Positions 1 to 7,094 are shown, counted from the stretch's first letter. The stretch is 9,987 nucleotides of DNA from Promethearchaeia archaeon (GCA_029856295.1 JAHQWS010000029.1:1-9987), one strand, 5' to 3'. Translations and numbers: made by a program. The notes: generated from the letters alone by a model not told the origin.

Positions 1-3
1 GTT

Positions 4-1326
4 CTATTTTAATAAGATGCTATTCATATGATCAATACGCTTTTGTAATAATTTTAAGGTACCAACGTCTTTTCTATGAAACAATTTACCCTCAACACAT
101 CCTACTCCCTTTTCTGAGATCTTTTCAGCCTCTTCAAGATTATCTGCAATACCAAGAATACCCATTGCCCTCGATGTTGTTGTATAAATATTTTCTCCTT
201 CACGATATACCGATGCGTAGTAATATTTCGCACCAATATTTTCCAATTTTTTCTTATTAATTTTCACTGGTTCATCTCTTTTAGGAGAGACAGGATATCC
301 TTCAGGTGCTAAGTATTTGCATACAGTAGCTTTTTTCTCAAACTCAATATTTAATGTATTTAAATTACCATTAATCATCGCCCAGCATACATCAACAAAA
401 TTAGTCTTTAGAAGAGGCAGGATGTTCATTACTTCAGGATCACCCCCCCGTGCATTATACTCGATGATCTTTAACCCTTTTGCAGTTTTCATGAATTGAC
501 CATACAAAAGTCCTTTATACTCCGCTCCTGTTTCTACTTTCAATACTTTTACTGTCTTTCTCATATCTTCTAAAGCAATATCAACATCTTCTTGGGTTAT
601 AAAGGGCATAAGATGATCTTCCATGGAATACGATCCCATCCCTCCTGTATTTGGACCTTCGTCATTTTCATAAGCTCTTTTATGATCTTGAACTAATGGA
701 GAAGGGATCACATTTTTACCATCTACAAAGGTTTGGAGTGTAAACTCTTCTCCATCTAACTTTTCTTCTAATAAAAAAGGACTTCTCTTATCAACTAATT
801 CTTGGCAATAATCTATTATATCTTTCTTAGAAAATAAATGATCTCCAAAGACCATAACTCCTTTACCGCCTGTTAAACCATCTGGTTTTACTACAATATT
901 TTCCTCTCCTATTTCATCAATATAATTTTTCACGCCTTCCATAGAGGAAAATCTTTTACTCATTACATTTGATTGAATATTAAATTTTGTAAGCAATTGC
1001 CTCATGAATATTTTTGAACCTTCTAATTGGGCTGCTTCTATCTTAGGGCTGGCACAAGGAATTCCCCCTTTTTCTAACGCATCCACAATACCAACGCAGA
1101 GGGGCGCTTCTGGCCCTATTATTGCAAAATCTATGTTTTTATCCTTAGCAAATTTTATTATCTCTCGAAAGTCCATTTCAGAATGAATTTTAACATCTTT
1201 ACTTAAATCTTCCAAACCAGCATTTTTAAAACTCATGTAGGCATATAAATTTGCACCACCTTTCACTAGTGATTCACCAATCACATGCTCTCTTGCTCCA
1301 TGCCCGACAATTAAACAATTTACCAT
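4..1326 (-). CDS. purD: Phosphoribosylamine--glycine ligase (GAR synthetase)
   Basis: Cytosolic ATP-grasp enzyme that joins glycine to 5-phosphoribosylamine, the second step of de novo purine synthesis. The 440 residues match the usual length of stand-alone PurD. The N-terminal fold opens with VGHGAREH (7-14), the family's nucleotide-binding signature. The ATP-grasp core follows, with GGKG at 153-156, the signature GPNTGGMG at 224-231, and the metal-binding E289 and N291 just before RGGDPE (293-298). The C-terminal domain ends with HRKDVG (417-422), close to the usual PurD ending, plus a short tail. The family normally reads R-F-G-D-P-E; here the second residue is Gly, encoded within a run of seven G. 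The start at 1326 leaves almost nothing before the Rossmann-like strand and fits the family. The minus-strand gene upstream lies 121 bp away, so co-transcription is possible but not shown. No fusion to PurM or PurN is present. Identification is secure. Confidence 0.96.
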   Translation of the reverse strand: MVNCLIVGHGAREHVIGESLVKGGANLYAYMSFKNAGLEDLSKDVKIHSEMDFREIIKFAKDKNIDFAIIGPEAPLCVGIVDALEKGGIPCASPKIEAAQLEGSKIFMRQLLTKFNIQSNVMSKRFSSMEGVKNYIDEIGEENIVVKPDGLTGGKGVMVFGDHLFSKKDIIDYCQELVDKRSPFLLEEKLDGEEFTLQTFVDGKNVIPSPLVQDHKRAYENDEGPNTGGMGSYSMEDHLMPFITQEDVDIALEDMRKTVKVLKVETGAEYKGLLYGQFMKTAKGLKIIEYNARGGDPEVMNILPLLKTNFVDVCWAMINGNLNTLNIEFEKKATVCKYLAPEGYPVSPKRDEPVKINKKKLENIGAKYYYASVYREGENIYTTTSRAMGILGIADNLEEAEKISEKGVGCVEGKLFHRKDVGTLKLLQKRIDHMNSILLK

Positions 1327-1447
1327 AAATTCTCAACCTTTAAAAATTCTAAATCTTAAATCTTCTAATTTTACTATTTTATTGAATAATTAAAACATTA
1401 ATTATTAACCAAATAATTATTTTAAGATTAAGCGCTGAAAATAAAAT

Positions 1448-2110
1448 TTACCTACAAGTAAAGCAAAATTTTTTTTTTAACCAATAAGGGAACAAATATA
1501 AAATAAGAATATCAGGAAACCGTGTGTCGCGATCTTGAAAATGATTATCTAAATATAAAATAACTGAGTGAGGATCATCATCTTTTTTACTTTTATGAAC
1601 AAATGTTATGGGAGTTTTAGGTAATTTTGATTCTTCAATAATTTTTCTTGGAACGGGTACGTGAATATTTTCTTCACATTTTTCACATTTAATTATAACA
1701 TATCGAATAGCTGATGATTTATTTGCTTTATCAATTTCTTCCTTTTTGGGGGTTGAAACAGTAGAAATAATAACATCAATAACCTTTGGTAATAAGATAT
1801 TAAAATCATGATCAACCTCAAATACAAGGCAATGCTTATCATTATTTATATTATTTTTATGAACGTAGTTAATAAGAACTTCTCTCTTTTTTGATTCTAA
1901 AACTGCCTGTTTAGGGATTGGAATTAACACGTTTTTATTGCATCTTTCACAATGTATGATAACGGGTTTCACTTCTTCAGTATCTATCTTTTCAACCTTC
2001 TTTATTATATCCATAGATAATTCTTCTGAATCTAAAGGAATAATTGGTGTTTTACGTGGAGGAGGTACGTCAGGAGCATAGAAATCCTCATCTTTATCTT
2101 CTTTATCCAT
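1448..2110 (-). CDS. Hypothetical protein with two tandem CX2CX26HX8H putative zinc modules
   Basis: I do not recognise a named family. The 220-residue protein has an acidic, proline-containing N-terminus (1-48) and then two copies of one module. Copy 1 has C54, C57, H84 and H93. Copy 2 has C142, C145, H172 and H181. The spacing is identical, CX2C-X26-H-X8-H, and the copies align without gaps over about 50 residues with roughly one third identity. Shared features are a P-x-P after the CxxC, ESK near the middle, V-H-K around the first His, and a terminal aspartate followed by a phenylalanine. This suggests a zinc-ribbon-like or zinc-beta-ribbon fold, possibly for protein or nucleic-acid contact; the function is unknown. 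There is no signal peptide or membrane segment. The last ~17 residues lie beyond copy 2, follow an A10 run in the mRNA, and include a third CxxC (216-219) of doubtful meaning. The upstream region is shared divergently with the flavoenzyme gene. Confidence 0.8.
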   Translation of the reverse strand: MDKEDKDEDFYAPDVPPPRKTPIIPLDSEELSMDIIKKVEKIDTEEVKPVIIHCERCNKNVLIPIPKQAVLESKKREVLINYVHKNNINNDKHCLVFEVDHDFNILLPKVIDVIISTVSTPKKEEIDKANKSSAIRYVIIKCEKCEENIHVPVPRKIIEESKLPKTPITFVHKSKKDDDPHSVILYLDNHFQDRDTRFPDILILYLFPYWLKKKFCFTCR

Positions 2111-2180
2111 ATTTTTAATATAAAATACTCCCTCATTTAGTCTTTTTAATTATAACGAGAATAATTTTATTTTATAAATT

Positions 2181-2211
2181 AATAGTTTAAAAGGATTTAT
2201 TTAAAACTATT
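2181..2211. repeat. Inverted repeat in divergent intergenic region
   Basis: Perfect 8-base arms, AATAGTTT at 2181-2188 and AAACTATT at 2204-2211, can extend inwards by three A-T pairs past one bulged base. It sits between two divergently transcribed genes, so it could be an operator or a hairpin in a leader. The background is very AT-rich, so chance is a real alternative. Confidence 0.3.
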
Positions 2212-2313
2212 TAATTTGCAGTTATTAAATAAAAATTAAAGCATCAAAATAAAAGAAAGATTAAATTCCAATTTTTATCTAAGATTTTTTTATTATTTTT
2301 TATTATCTTTAAT

Positions 2314-2318
2314 GAGGA
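2314..2318 (+). promoter_or_regulatory. Shine-Dalgarno site of the flavoenzyme gene
   Basis: GAGGA lies eight bases before the ATG at 2327, matching part of the GGAGG core. It supports that start, which also places the FAD-binding strand directly at the N-terminus. Confidence 0.6.
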
Positions 2319-2326
2319 ACTAAATT

Positions 2327-3850
2327 ATGTATGATATTATCATTATTGGTGCTGGAGTAGGAGGATTATCTTGCGCTGCGAAATTAGCTAAAAATGGAAA
2401 AAAAATTCTAATTCTTGAAAAAATTTCTCATATTGGTGGAACAAGTCACATATTTAAAAGAAAGGGCTATATTTTTCCAATGGGACCTCTCTCATTTAGT
2501 TTTCCTAAATTAGTAAAGAAATTATTGAAAGAAATGGACGTTAGAGAGGAAATTGAATTTGAAATAAATCACTTCCAGCTAATCTCTCCAAACATAGATA
2601 TTATTTATTCCCAACAATGGAATAATTTTAGAGAAAATCTAAAAACACATTTTAATAGAGAAAAAGACGGAATAGACTTATTTTTTGATGAATTGAATAA
2701 TGTTATTGATGCAATAAAAAAGGTTTATGAATGGCATCCAGATTTCTTAATTGGAAAAAAAAAAGCTATCGCAGCTGAAAGAATGTTAAAGATGCATAAA
2801 GCTGAGTTTGATATTATTAATAAATATAATAGAATCAATTCAAAAGATCTTCTAAACAAATATATAAAAGATGATAATCTCAAAAGGCTTTTAGGTTCCC
2901 AAGGCACCTTTCAGCCCGTTATGAGCATGGTCCATTTAGCCTTCATGTGGAATGTTATGTCTAAGGAAGGAATCTGGTTTCCATCATGCGGGATTCATGG
3001 AATAAATCAACTACTAAATGAATCAATAATAAAAAATGGTGGAGAGATAAAACTAAATACTCCTGTAAAAGAAGTAGTAATTGAAAATAATAAAGCTGTT
3101 GGAGTTAAAACTTTTGATGATCAAATTTATAAATCAAAATGGATAGTGGCAAATGCCGACTATAAAAAAGTTTTCTTAGAACTAATTAATCCAAAAAATC
3201 TACCTGAGGACCATTTAAACATTGTTAGAAATACGGCTTATACAGGGTCTGAATTATGCGTCTACTTAGGATTAAATCCCAACAAAGTCGATCTTAGTAA
3301 AATTCGAGCTAACCATTTGTTTTATAGGCTAAAAATTGAAAAAACTATTACTAAAGACCCTGAAAATTTTGAAAATAAAGAAATTGAAATTTGTGTATGG
3401 TCCAATAAATCTCCTGAATTTGCTCCTAACAACAAAAAGAGTTTAGTTTTAAGAATCAATATGCCTTACTCTCATTTTGTCCCTTGGAGATTAGGTGAAA
3501 AAAGAAGAAAAGAAGGATATTTAGAATACAAAAAGAATTTAGCGTTTAAATTAATTAAAACAGTTGGAAATATATTACCTGGATTAGAAAACGCTATTGA
3601 AGTTATGGAAATTGCTACACCTCTTACTTATTCGGATTGGGGTCAGAGATATGGGGGCTCAGTTGCCGGATGGTCTCGAGATATTAAAAAATTAAGATTA
3701 AATACGAAATTATTGATTGAAAATCCGATAAAAAGACTATTAATGGTTGGTATATATTCCGTTTTGGAACCTTTTTTAGGGGGTTATCCAGTTTCAATGT
3801 ATACAGGAAATTTAGCGGCAGAATTAATACTTGAAAGATCACGGAACTAA
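2327..3850 (+). CDS. FAD-dependent oxidoreductase, phytoene desaturase / carotenoid isomerase (CrtI-like) family
   Basis: A flavoenzyme of the CrtI/CrtISO/retinol-saturase group, which desaturates, saturates or isomerises polyisoprenoid chains, usually at the membrane surface. The 507 residues are typical for this family. The N-terminus is a dinucleotide-binding fold: strand DIIIIG, GAGVGG at 8-13, acidic E31 for the ribose, and IGGTS at 36-40. The middle, roughly 80-350, is the variable substrate domain. The C-terminal FAD motif occupies about 473-500, with EPFLGGYPVSMYTG in place of the classic HPGGG-type motif. That difference argues against assigning CrtI activity specifically. It starts 216 bp from a divergent gene and is followed on the same strand, 99 bp later, by an Fe-S protein that could be its redox partner. 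No CrtB, CrtY or geranylgeranyl pyrophosphate synthase gene is in the window, so the substrate is unknown. Family is clear; the exact reaction is not. Confidence 0.85.
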   Translation: MYDIIIIGAGVGGLSCAAKLAKNGKKILILEKISHIGGTSHIFKRKGYIFPMGPLSFSFPKLVKKLLKEMDVREEIEFEINHFQLISPNIDIIYSQQWNNFRENLKTHFNREKDGIDLFFDELNNVIDAIKKVYEWHPDFLIGKKKAIAAERMLKMHKAEFDIINKYNRINSKDLLNKYIKDDNLKRLLGSQGTFQPVMSMVHLAFMWNVMSKEGIWFPSCGIHGINQLLNESIIKNGGEIKLNTPVKEVVIENNKAVGVKTFDDQIYKSKWIVANADYKKVFLELINPKNLPEDHLNIVRNTAYTGSELCVYLGLNPNKVDLSKIRANHLFYRLKIEKTITKDPENFENKEIEICVWSNKSPEFAPNNKKSLVLRINMPYSHFVPWRLGEKRRKEGYLEYKKNLAFKLIKTVGNILPGLENAIEVMEIATPLTYSDWGQRYGGSVAGWSRDIKKLRLNTKLLIENPIKRLLMVGIYSVLEPFLGGYPVSMYTGNLAAELILERSRN

Positions 3851-3905
3851 ATTTTTATTTAAAAATGGGATTTTAAGGATTTTAATAAGATTAATTTGAT
3901 TTGTA

Positions 3906-3913
3906 TTAAATAT
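3906..3913 (+). promoter_or_regulatory. Possible TATA box of the Fe-S protein gene
   Basis: TTAAATAT lies about 40 bases before the ATG at 3950. The expected archaeal spacing would put the transcript start near 3936, giving a very short leader. No Shine-Dalgarno match precedes this ATG, which fits a short-leader transcript. Weak in this AT-rich gap; co-transcription with the flavoenzyme gene is equally possible. Confidence 0.3.
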
Positions 3914-3949
3914 CTCTATAAAGAAAAATAATAATTGTAAAGATTAATA

Positions 3950-5095
3950 ATGTCGTCGGAAGAAAAATATAAGAAAGCAGCTCAGGTTATAATAAAGGCT
4001 GGGATTTTACCATTTCCTTTAACGGATACCCTATTGGAAATAATTCGGTATATAATTAGAGAAGAAGACCTTGATTTTATAATGGCTTTTAAAAGGAGAC
4101 TTTCTCAAACAATGGAACAATTGAAGAAAAGCAGTAAAATGTCTGAAGAAGAAATATTAGAGCATGTGAATTATCTTGCTAAGAAGGGTGTTATTTTTAA
4201 TCAACCAAATAGTCAGGGTATTATGGTCTATCGCTTGTTACCGCTAATGATGGTTGGACCATTCGAGTATCTCCTAATGGAAAAGATTAAATATACGGAA
4301 CAGGAAAAAAGACTAGCGATATTATTTAAAAAATTATTCGATGAGGCAAAAGACTTAATTCACGATAAATACGAGATGTTTATTCCGGTCTTTAAGAAAT
4401 TACCTCCAATAGATCGAACCGTTCCGGTAATTGGGCAAAGTGTTTCAGGTGAAGAAGTAAAGATTTCCGTTAATAAGGAAGTTGAAGTTCCTGAGGAAGA
4501 AATTATACCTGCTCAAAAAATTGAGGAACTTGTAGATAAATTTGATGACATCGCTGTAGGTCATTGTTTCTGCCGCCAACATAAAGATCTGTTAGGCGAA
4601 CCTTGTAAAGTTACGGACCTTAGAGAGAACTGTTTTACTTTAGGAAAATCAGCTCGATTTTGCGTAGAACAAGGCTTCCAAAGAATGATTTCAAAAGAAG
4701 AAGCTCTAAATTTATTAAAGGCATCCGAAGAAGCTGGCTTGGTTCATAAAGCTTTTCATCCACATTCAGACATTACTAAAGAAGAAACAAGCATTTGCAA
4801 CTGCTGTGTTGATTGTTGTGCTACGTTTGAGTTATGGCGAGAAGGCGTATTGCCTTTAATAAACTCTACATACTATTTATCAAGTGTAAATGAGGAATTA
4901 TGTGTAGGGTGCGGTACTTGTGTAGAAAAATGTACTGTTGATGCCATTAATTTAAATGATAATGATAAAGCCGAAGTTGATAAAGTTCGCTGTATAGGGT
5001 GTGGACTTTGTGCACACTTTTGTCCTCAAGGAGCTATAGAGTTATTAGAAGGTATGAGAAAAGTCTATATACCTCCTTTGAGAGAGACTTCATAA
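3950..5095 (+). CDS. Multi-cysteine Fe-S protein with C-terminal 2x[4Fe-4S] ferredoxin domain
   Basis: A predicted soluble electron-transfer protein of 381 residues. The N-terminal third is helical and charged; about 40-105 reads like a winged-helix segment (EEEILEHVNYLAKKGVI). A cysteine-rich middle follows: C206, C208, C219, C228 and C238, then the dense CNCCVDCC at 283-290. The C-terminus holds two classical [4Fe-4S] motifs, C318-x2-C321-x2-C324-x3-C328 and C348-x2-C351-x2-C354-x3-C358. The second has the usual CP ending and the first has CT. Proteins with this architecture (CxCR block, ISKEEAL...EAGLVH helix, CNCC block, ferredoxin domain) are, to my recollection, common in anaerobic archaea and syntrophic bacteria, without a firmly assigned function. 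The gene lies 99 bp after the flavoenzyme gene on the same strand, which suggests a redox partnership. A poly-T terminator follows at once. No membrane segment or signal peptide. The ferredoxin call is firm; the partner is inferred. Confidence 0.85.
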   Translation: MSSEEKYKKAAQVIIKAGILPFPLTDTLLEIIRYIIREEDLDFIMAFKRRLSQTMEQLKKSSKMSEEEILEHVNYLAKKGVIFNQPNSQGIMVYRLLPLMMVGPFEYLLMEKIKYTEQEKRLAILFKKLFDEAKDLIHDKYEMFIPVFKKLPPIDRTVPVIGQSVSGEEVKISVNKEVEVPEEEIIPAQKIEELVDKFDDIAVGHCFCRQHKDLLGEPCKVTDLRENCFTLGKSARFCVEQGFQRMISKEEALNLLKASEEAGLVHKAFHPHSDITKEETSICNCCVDCCATFELWREGVLPLINSTYYLSSVNEELCVGCGTCVEKCTVDAINLNDNDKAEVDKVRCIGCGLCAHFCPQGAIELLEGMRKVYIPPLRETS

Positions 5096-5096
5096 C

Positions 5097-5113
5097 TTCT
5101 TTTTTTTTATTTT
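5097..5113 (+). terminator. Poly-T terminator after the Fe-S protein gene
   Basis: A run of nine T, one A and four T begins five bases after the stop codon. Archaeal RNA polymerase stops at such T-rich tracts without a hairpin. It lies in the 25-bp gap between convergent genes. Confidence 0.6.
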
Positions 5114-5120
5114 AGAATGG

Positions 5121-5795
5121 TTATTTCATAATTTTTTGCTTAAATAATTCAATTGTGCTCGCAATTTCATTCATCTTTATATTAAATTCCTGAGGATGCA
5201 CTTTTTTTAGTTTTTCAAAGTCATGAATTATGTCTTTTAACTCTTTCATCCATATATTCATAAGTATATCCCTTTCTTTATCACCACACGCATTTCGGAC
5301 TTGACCAGATATCATAGCTTCAATTTTTTCTAATAATTGTTTTTCATTTACAGTATAAGATATTTTTAGTACATCTTGTTGTCCTTTAAGCGTTTCTAAT
5401 TCTTCATTTATATGCCTTTTATCTTTTATAAATTGCTCATCAAACTTCTTAATCATATCTGCTAAAACTTCATTTTTGGCATCAATTTGGGTTTGAATAT
5501 TGTCTTGAGATATATTTAATTTACTTTGAATGTCTTCACTAACAGACTTAACCTTAACCTTAAAATCATTAGCTATGGTTTTTATATTTTGATCAAATTC
5601 TCCAATTCGATCGTCTACCATTTGAATAAGTTCACTGATCTGATTAGTAAATTTTTGATCAAGTTTATTAAATTGGTCCTCTATTTTTTTCTCAATTTTG
5701 TTGGTTTGATCTTTTAATTTTTGGTTAATATTATCGATTTTTTCCTTTAATATCTGAATCTCTTTCATTTGAGTTTCTAATTCTTTTTTTACCAT
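5121..5795 (-). CDS. Coiled-coil protein downstream of the Ras-like GTPase
   Basis: An unrecognised 224-residue protein dominated by coiled coil. Residues about 2-160 are rich in Lys, Glu, Gln, Asp and Asn, with regularly spaced Ile, Leu, Val and Phe and no proline, typical of a long amphipathic helix. Residues about 163-224 (from SGQVRNACGDKERD to the end) look like a small helical C-terminal domain with a single Cys170. There is no signal peptide, membrane segment or known motif. The start is preceded by AGTGAG (minus strand, 5801-5806) five bases away, a reasonable ribosome site. Only 18 bp separate it from the stop of the GTPase gene, so the two are almost certainly one operon. Because the GTPase also ends in a coiled-coil extension, the likeliest role is partner, effector or scaffold of that GTPase. 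This is inferred from context, not homology. Confidence 0.8.
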   Translation of the reverse strand: MVKKELETQMKEIQILKEKIDNINQKLKDQTNKIEKKIEDQFNKLDQKFTNQISELIQMVDDRIGEFDQNIKTIANDFKVKVKSVSEDIQSKLNISQDNIQTQIDAKNEVLADMIKKFDEQFIKDKRHINEELETLKGQQDVLKISYTVNEKQLLEKIEAMISGQVRNACGDKERDILMNIWMKELKDIIHDFEKLKKVHPQEFNIKMNEIASTIELFKQKIMK

Positions 5796-5813
5796 TTTTG
5801 CTCACTTTTGATA

Positions 5814-6821
5814 TCATTCAAAATTTTTCTTTTTCTTTTCTAAATTCATTATTGATTGCAGATTTGATTTAAAATTCTCTTTTATTACCTCTAATTGTTC
5901 TTTTGTATTGTCTATTGAGTCTAATAAGAAATCAATTGGTGTCTTTTTAAGACCTACTATTAATTCTTCGACTTTAGTCAGAATGCTATTGAATTCTTTA
6001 ATTATCTCATTTTGAATTACATCCATTTGTTCTAAATCATGTTTAATAGGAAAATATTTATCGATAATATGTTCCTCTGACTCTGAGGGAACTATAGCTT
6101 CAACTTTTATACCATCCTCCTCCACTTCTATGGGGGCTGCTGTTTCTTTTGGCTTCTCCTTTTGAAGTTTTAAAGAATCAATATCACCTATATTTAATAG
6201 CCTGCTCATTAAATCATTTTCGTCTTTACCTAAGGCATTAAGAAATTTAATAGCAACGCCAAAATATTCTGGATAGCTTCTTTCATATTCTTGTAGAAAA
6301 CTATATATTAATAATTCAAAGGTTTCTGCCACATTTATTCCACTTCTCGCAGAAGTTATCACTAAAGGAACATTACTTATAAAATACTTCTTAATTATTT
6401 TTTCTAAATCTTTTTCAAGATTTATTAAATCTAATTTATTTCCAACTACAATCGTTTGACAATTAGTTGCGTATTTTTCCAAATTTTTTAAATATTGTTT
6501 CTTGATATCAGATAATGTCTCTTTAGGTTTATTTAGATCAAAAACTAAGTATGCGGCATCAACATTAGTATAAAATGAAGGATTTAATGGATTAAATGAT
6601 TTTTGGCCTCCTATATCCCATATATTAATCTTCAATTGAATATCATCTAATTTATAGTCCTTTTTCAAGATAATTGACCCAATTGTAGGAATGTAATTTT
6701 TGAAGAACTTTTTTTTTAAGAAATAGTTTACTAAACATGTTTTCCCTACACTCCCATCTCCTAGCAGAACTAATTTAATATTAATTTGATTACTAGATCT
6801 TTCCAATGTTTGCGACTCCAT
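5814..6821 (-). CDS. Ras-superfamily small GTPase with C-terminal coiled-coil extension
   Basis: A GTP-binding molecular switch of 335 residues. All G motifs are visible: G1 GDGSVGKT (21-28), G2 Thr46 within IPTIG, G3 DIGGQ (69-73), G4 NKLD (128-131) and G5 TSA (156-158). The catalytic Gln73 and P-loop Lys27 are present, so GTP hydrolysis should be intact. G1 reads like Rab/Ras, while G3 with GG rather than AG recalls Arf, G-alpha and related groups. The G domain ends near 180. A ~155-residue extension follows: a linker with an acidic stretch (about 220-256), then a helical, probably coiled-coil segment (about 259-334). There is no C-terminal Cys motif for prenylation and no N-terminal Gly for myristoylation, so membrane binding would need a partner. 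GGGAG six bases before the ATG (minus strand, 6828-6832) fixes the start. The coiled-coil gene follows after 18 bp. Such extended GTPases are abundant in Asgard archaea. Confidence 0.93.
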   Translation of the reverse strand: MESQTLERSSNQINIKLVLLGDGSVGKTCLVNYFLKKKFFKNYIPTIGSIILKKDYKLDDIQLKINIWDIGGQKSFNPLNPSFYTNVDAAYLVFDLNKPKETLSDIKKQYLKNLEKYATNCQTIVVGNKLDLINLEKDLEKIIKKYFISNVPLVITSARSGINVAETFELLIYSFLQEYERSYPEYFGVAIKFLNALGKDENDLMSRLLNIGDIDSLKLQKEKPKETAAPIEVEEDGIKVEAIVPSESEEHIIDKYFPIKHDLEQMDVIQNEIIKEFNSILTKVEELIVGLKKTPIDFLLDSIDNTKEQLEVIKENFKSNLQSIMNLEKKKKNFE

Positions 6822-6827
6822 AGAATT

Positions 6828-6832
6828 CTCCC
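6828..6832 (-). promoter_or_regulatory. Shine-Dalgarno site of the GTPase gene
   Basis: GGGAG on the minus strand, six bases before the ATG at 6821. It is among the better ribosome-site matches in the window and supports translation from a transcript with a leader. Confidence 0.65.
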
Positions 6833-6854
6833 ATTCAATTACAAATAGTTGACT

Positions 6855-6869
6855 AATTCAAATTGAATT
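6855..6869. repeat. 15-base dyad in the GTPase/thiolase divergent region
   Basis: Perfect seven-base arms, AATTCAA and TTGAATT, flank one central A. It lies between the TATA box and the ribosome site of the GTPase gene. The one-base centre cannot form an RNA loop without opening pairs, so a protein-binding operator is the more natural reading. A half-site-like ATTCAA recurs at 6834-6839. Confidence 0.35.
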
Positions 6870-6904
6870 TACTTATACTTTAGTTATTTAGAAAATAAAA
6901 GTAA

Positions 6905-6912
6905 TATATAAA
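6905..6912 (-). promoter_or_regulatory. TATA box of the GTPase/coiled-coil operon
   Basis: TTTATATA on the minus strand matches the archaeal TATA consensus exactly, within a longer AT-alternating stretch (6903-6921). The usual spacing would place the transcript start near 6882 and give a leader of about 60 bases that holds the dyad and the ribosome site. Confidence 0.5.
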
Positions 6913-7008
6913 TATATATATGAATTTTAGCTGAAAAAATTTTAATTAAAAACTATTAACCATAGAAAAGGGAATTATTTGTTCTTTATCATTTTCTTCT
7001 GCTTTTTA

Positions 7009-7016
7009 TTTATAAT
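7009..7016 (+). promoter_or_regulatory. Possible TATA box of the thiolase gene
   Basis: TTTATAAT on the plus strand lies about 80 bases before the chosen ATG. A transcript start near 7039 would be expected. Other AT-rich sites in this gap could serve as well. Confidence 0.3.
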
Positions 7017-7094
7017 TAGAAACCTTTTTTGTTAATCTTACGTTTTAACAAATATTAAAAAATTCCGAAATATAGATATATGGGGATGAGAAAT

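Noticed and set aside
317..499. 60-codon plus-strand open frame inside purD
   Set aside because: It is antisense to a clearly coding purD region, with no domain or ribosome site.
1004..1186. 60-codon plus-strand open frame inside purD
   Set aside because: Antisense shadow of conserved PurD sequence.
1399..1419. TAATTATT/AATAATTA hairpin between the zinc-module gene and purD
   Set aside because: Eight all-AT pairs in a low-complexity spacer, with no T tract at the expected place; not distinguishable from chance.
2725..2907. 60-codon minus-strand open frame inside the flavoenzyme gene
   Set aside because: Hydrophobic composition reflects the reverse of an AT-rich coding strand; no independent support.
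3851..3866. ATTTTTA-TT-TAAAAAT palindrome after the flavoenzyme stop
   Set aside because: All-AT, with almost no loop; expected often by chance in this background and not convincing as a terminator.
5526..5717. 63-codon plus-strand open frame that looks membrane-like
   Set aside because: It is antisense to the coiled-coil gene; reversed Lys/Glu/Asn codons naturally give Phe/Leu/Ile-rich products.
7080..7094. Alternative thiolase start at the first ATG
   Set aside because: It lacks a ribosome site and adds five residues not usual for the family; the ATG at 7095 fits better, although 7080 cannot be excluded.
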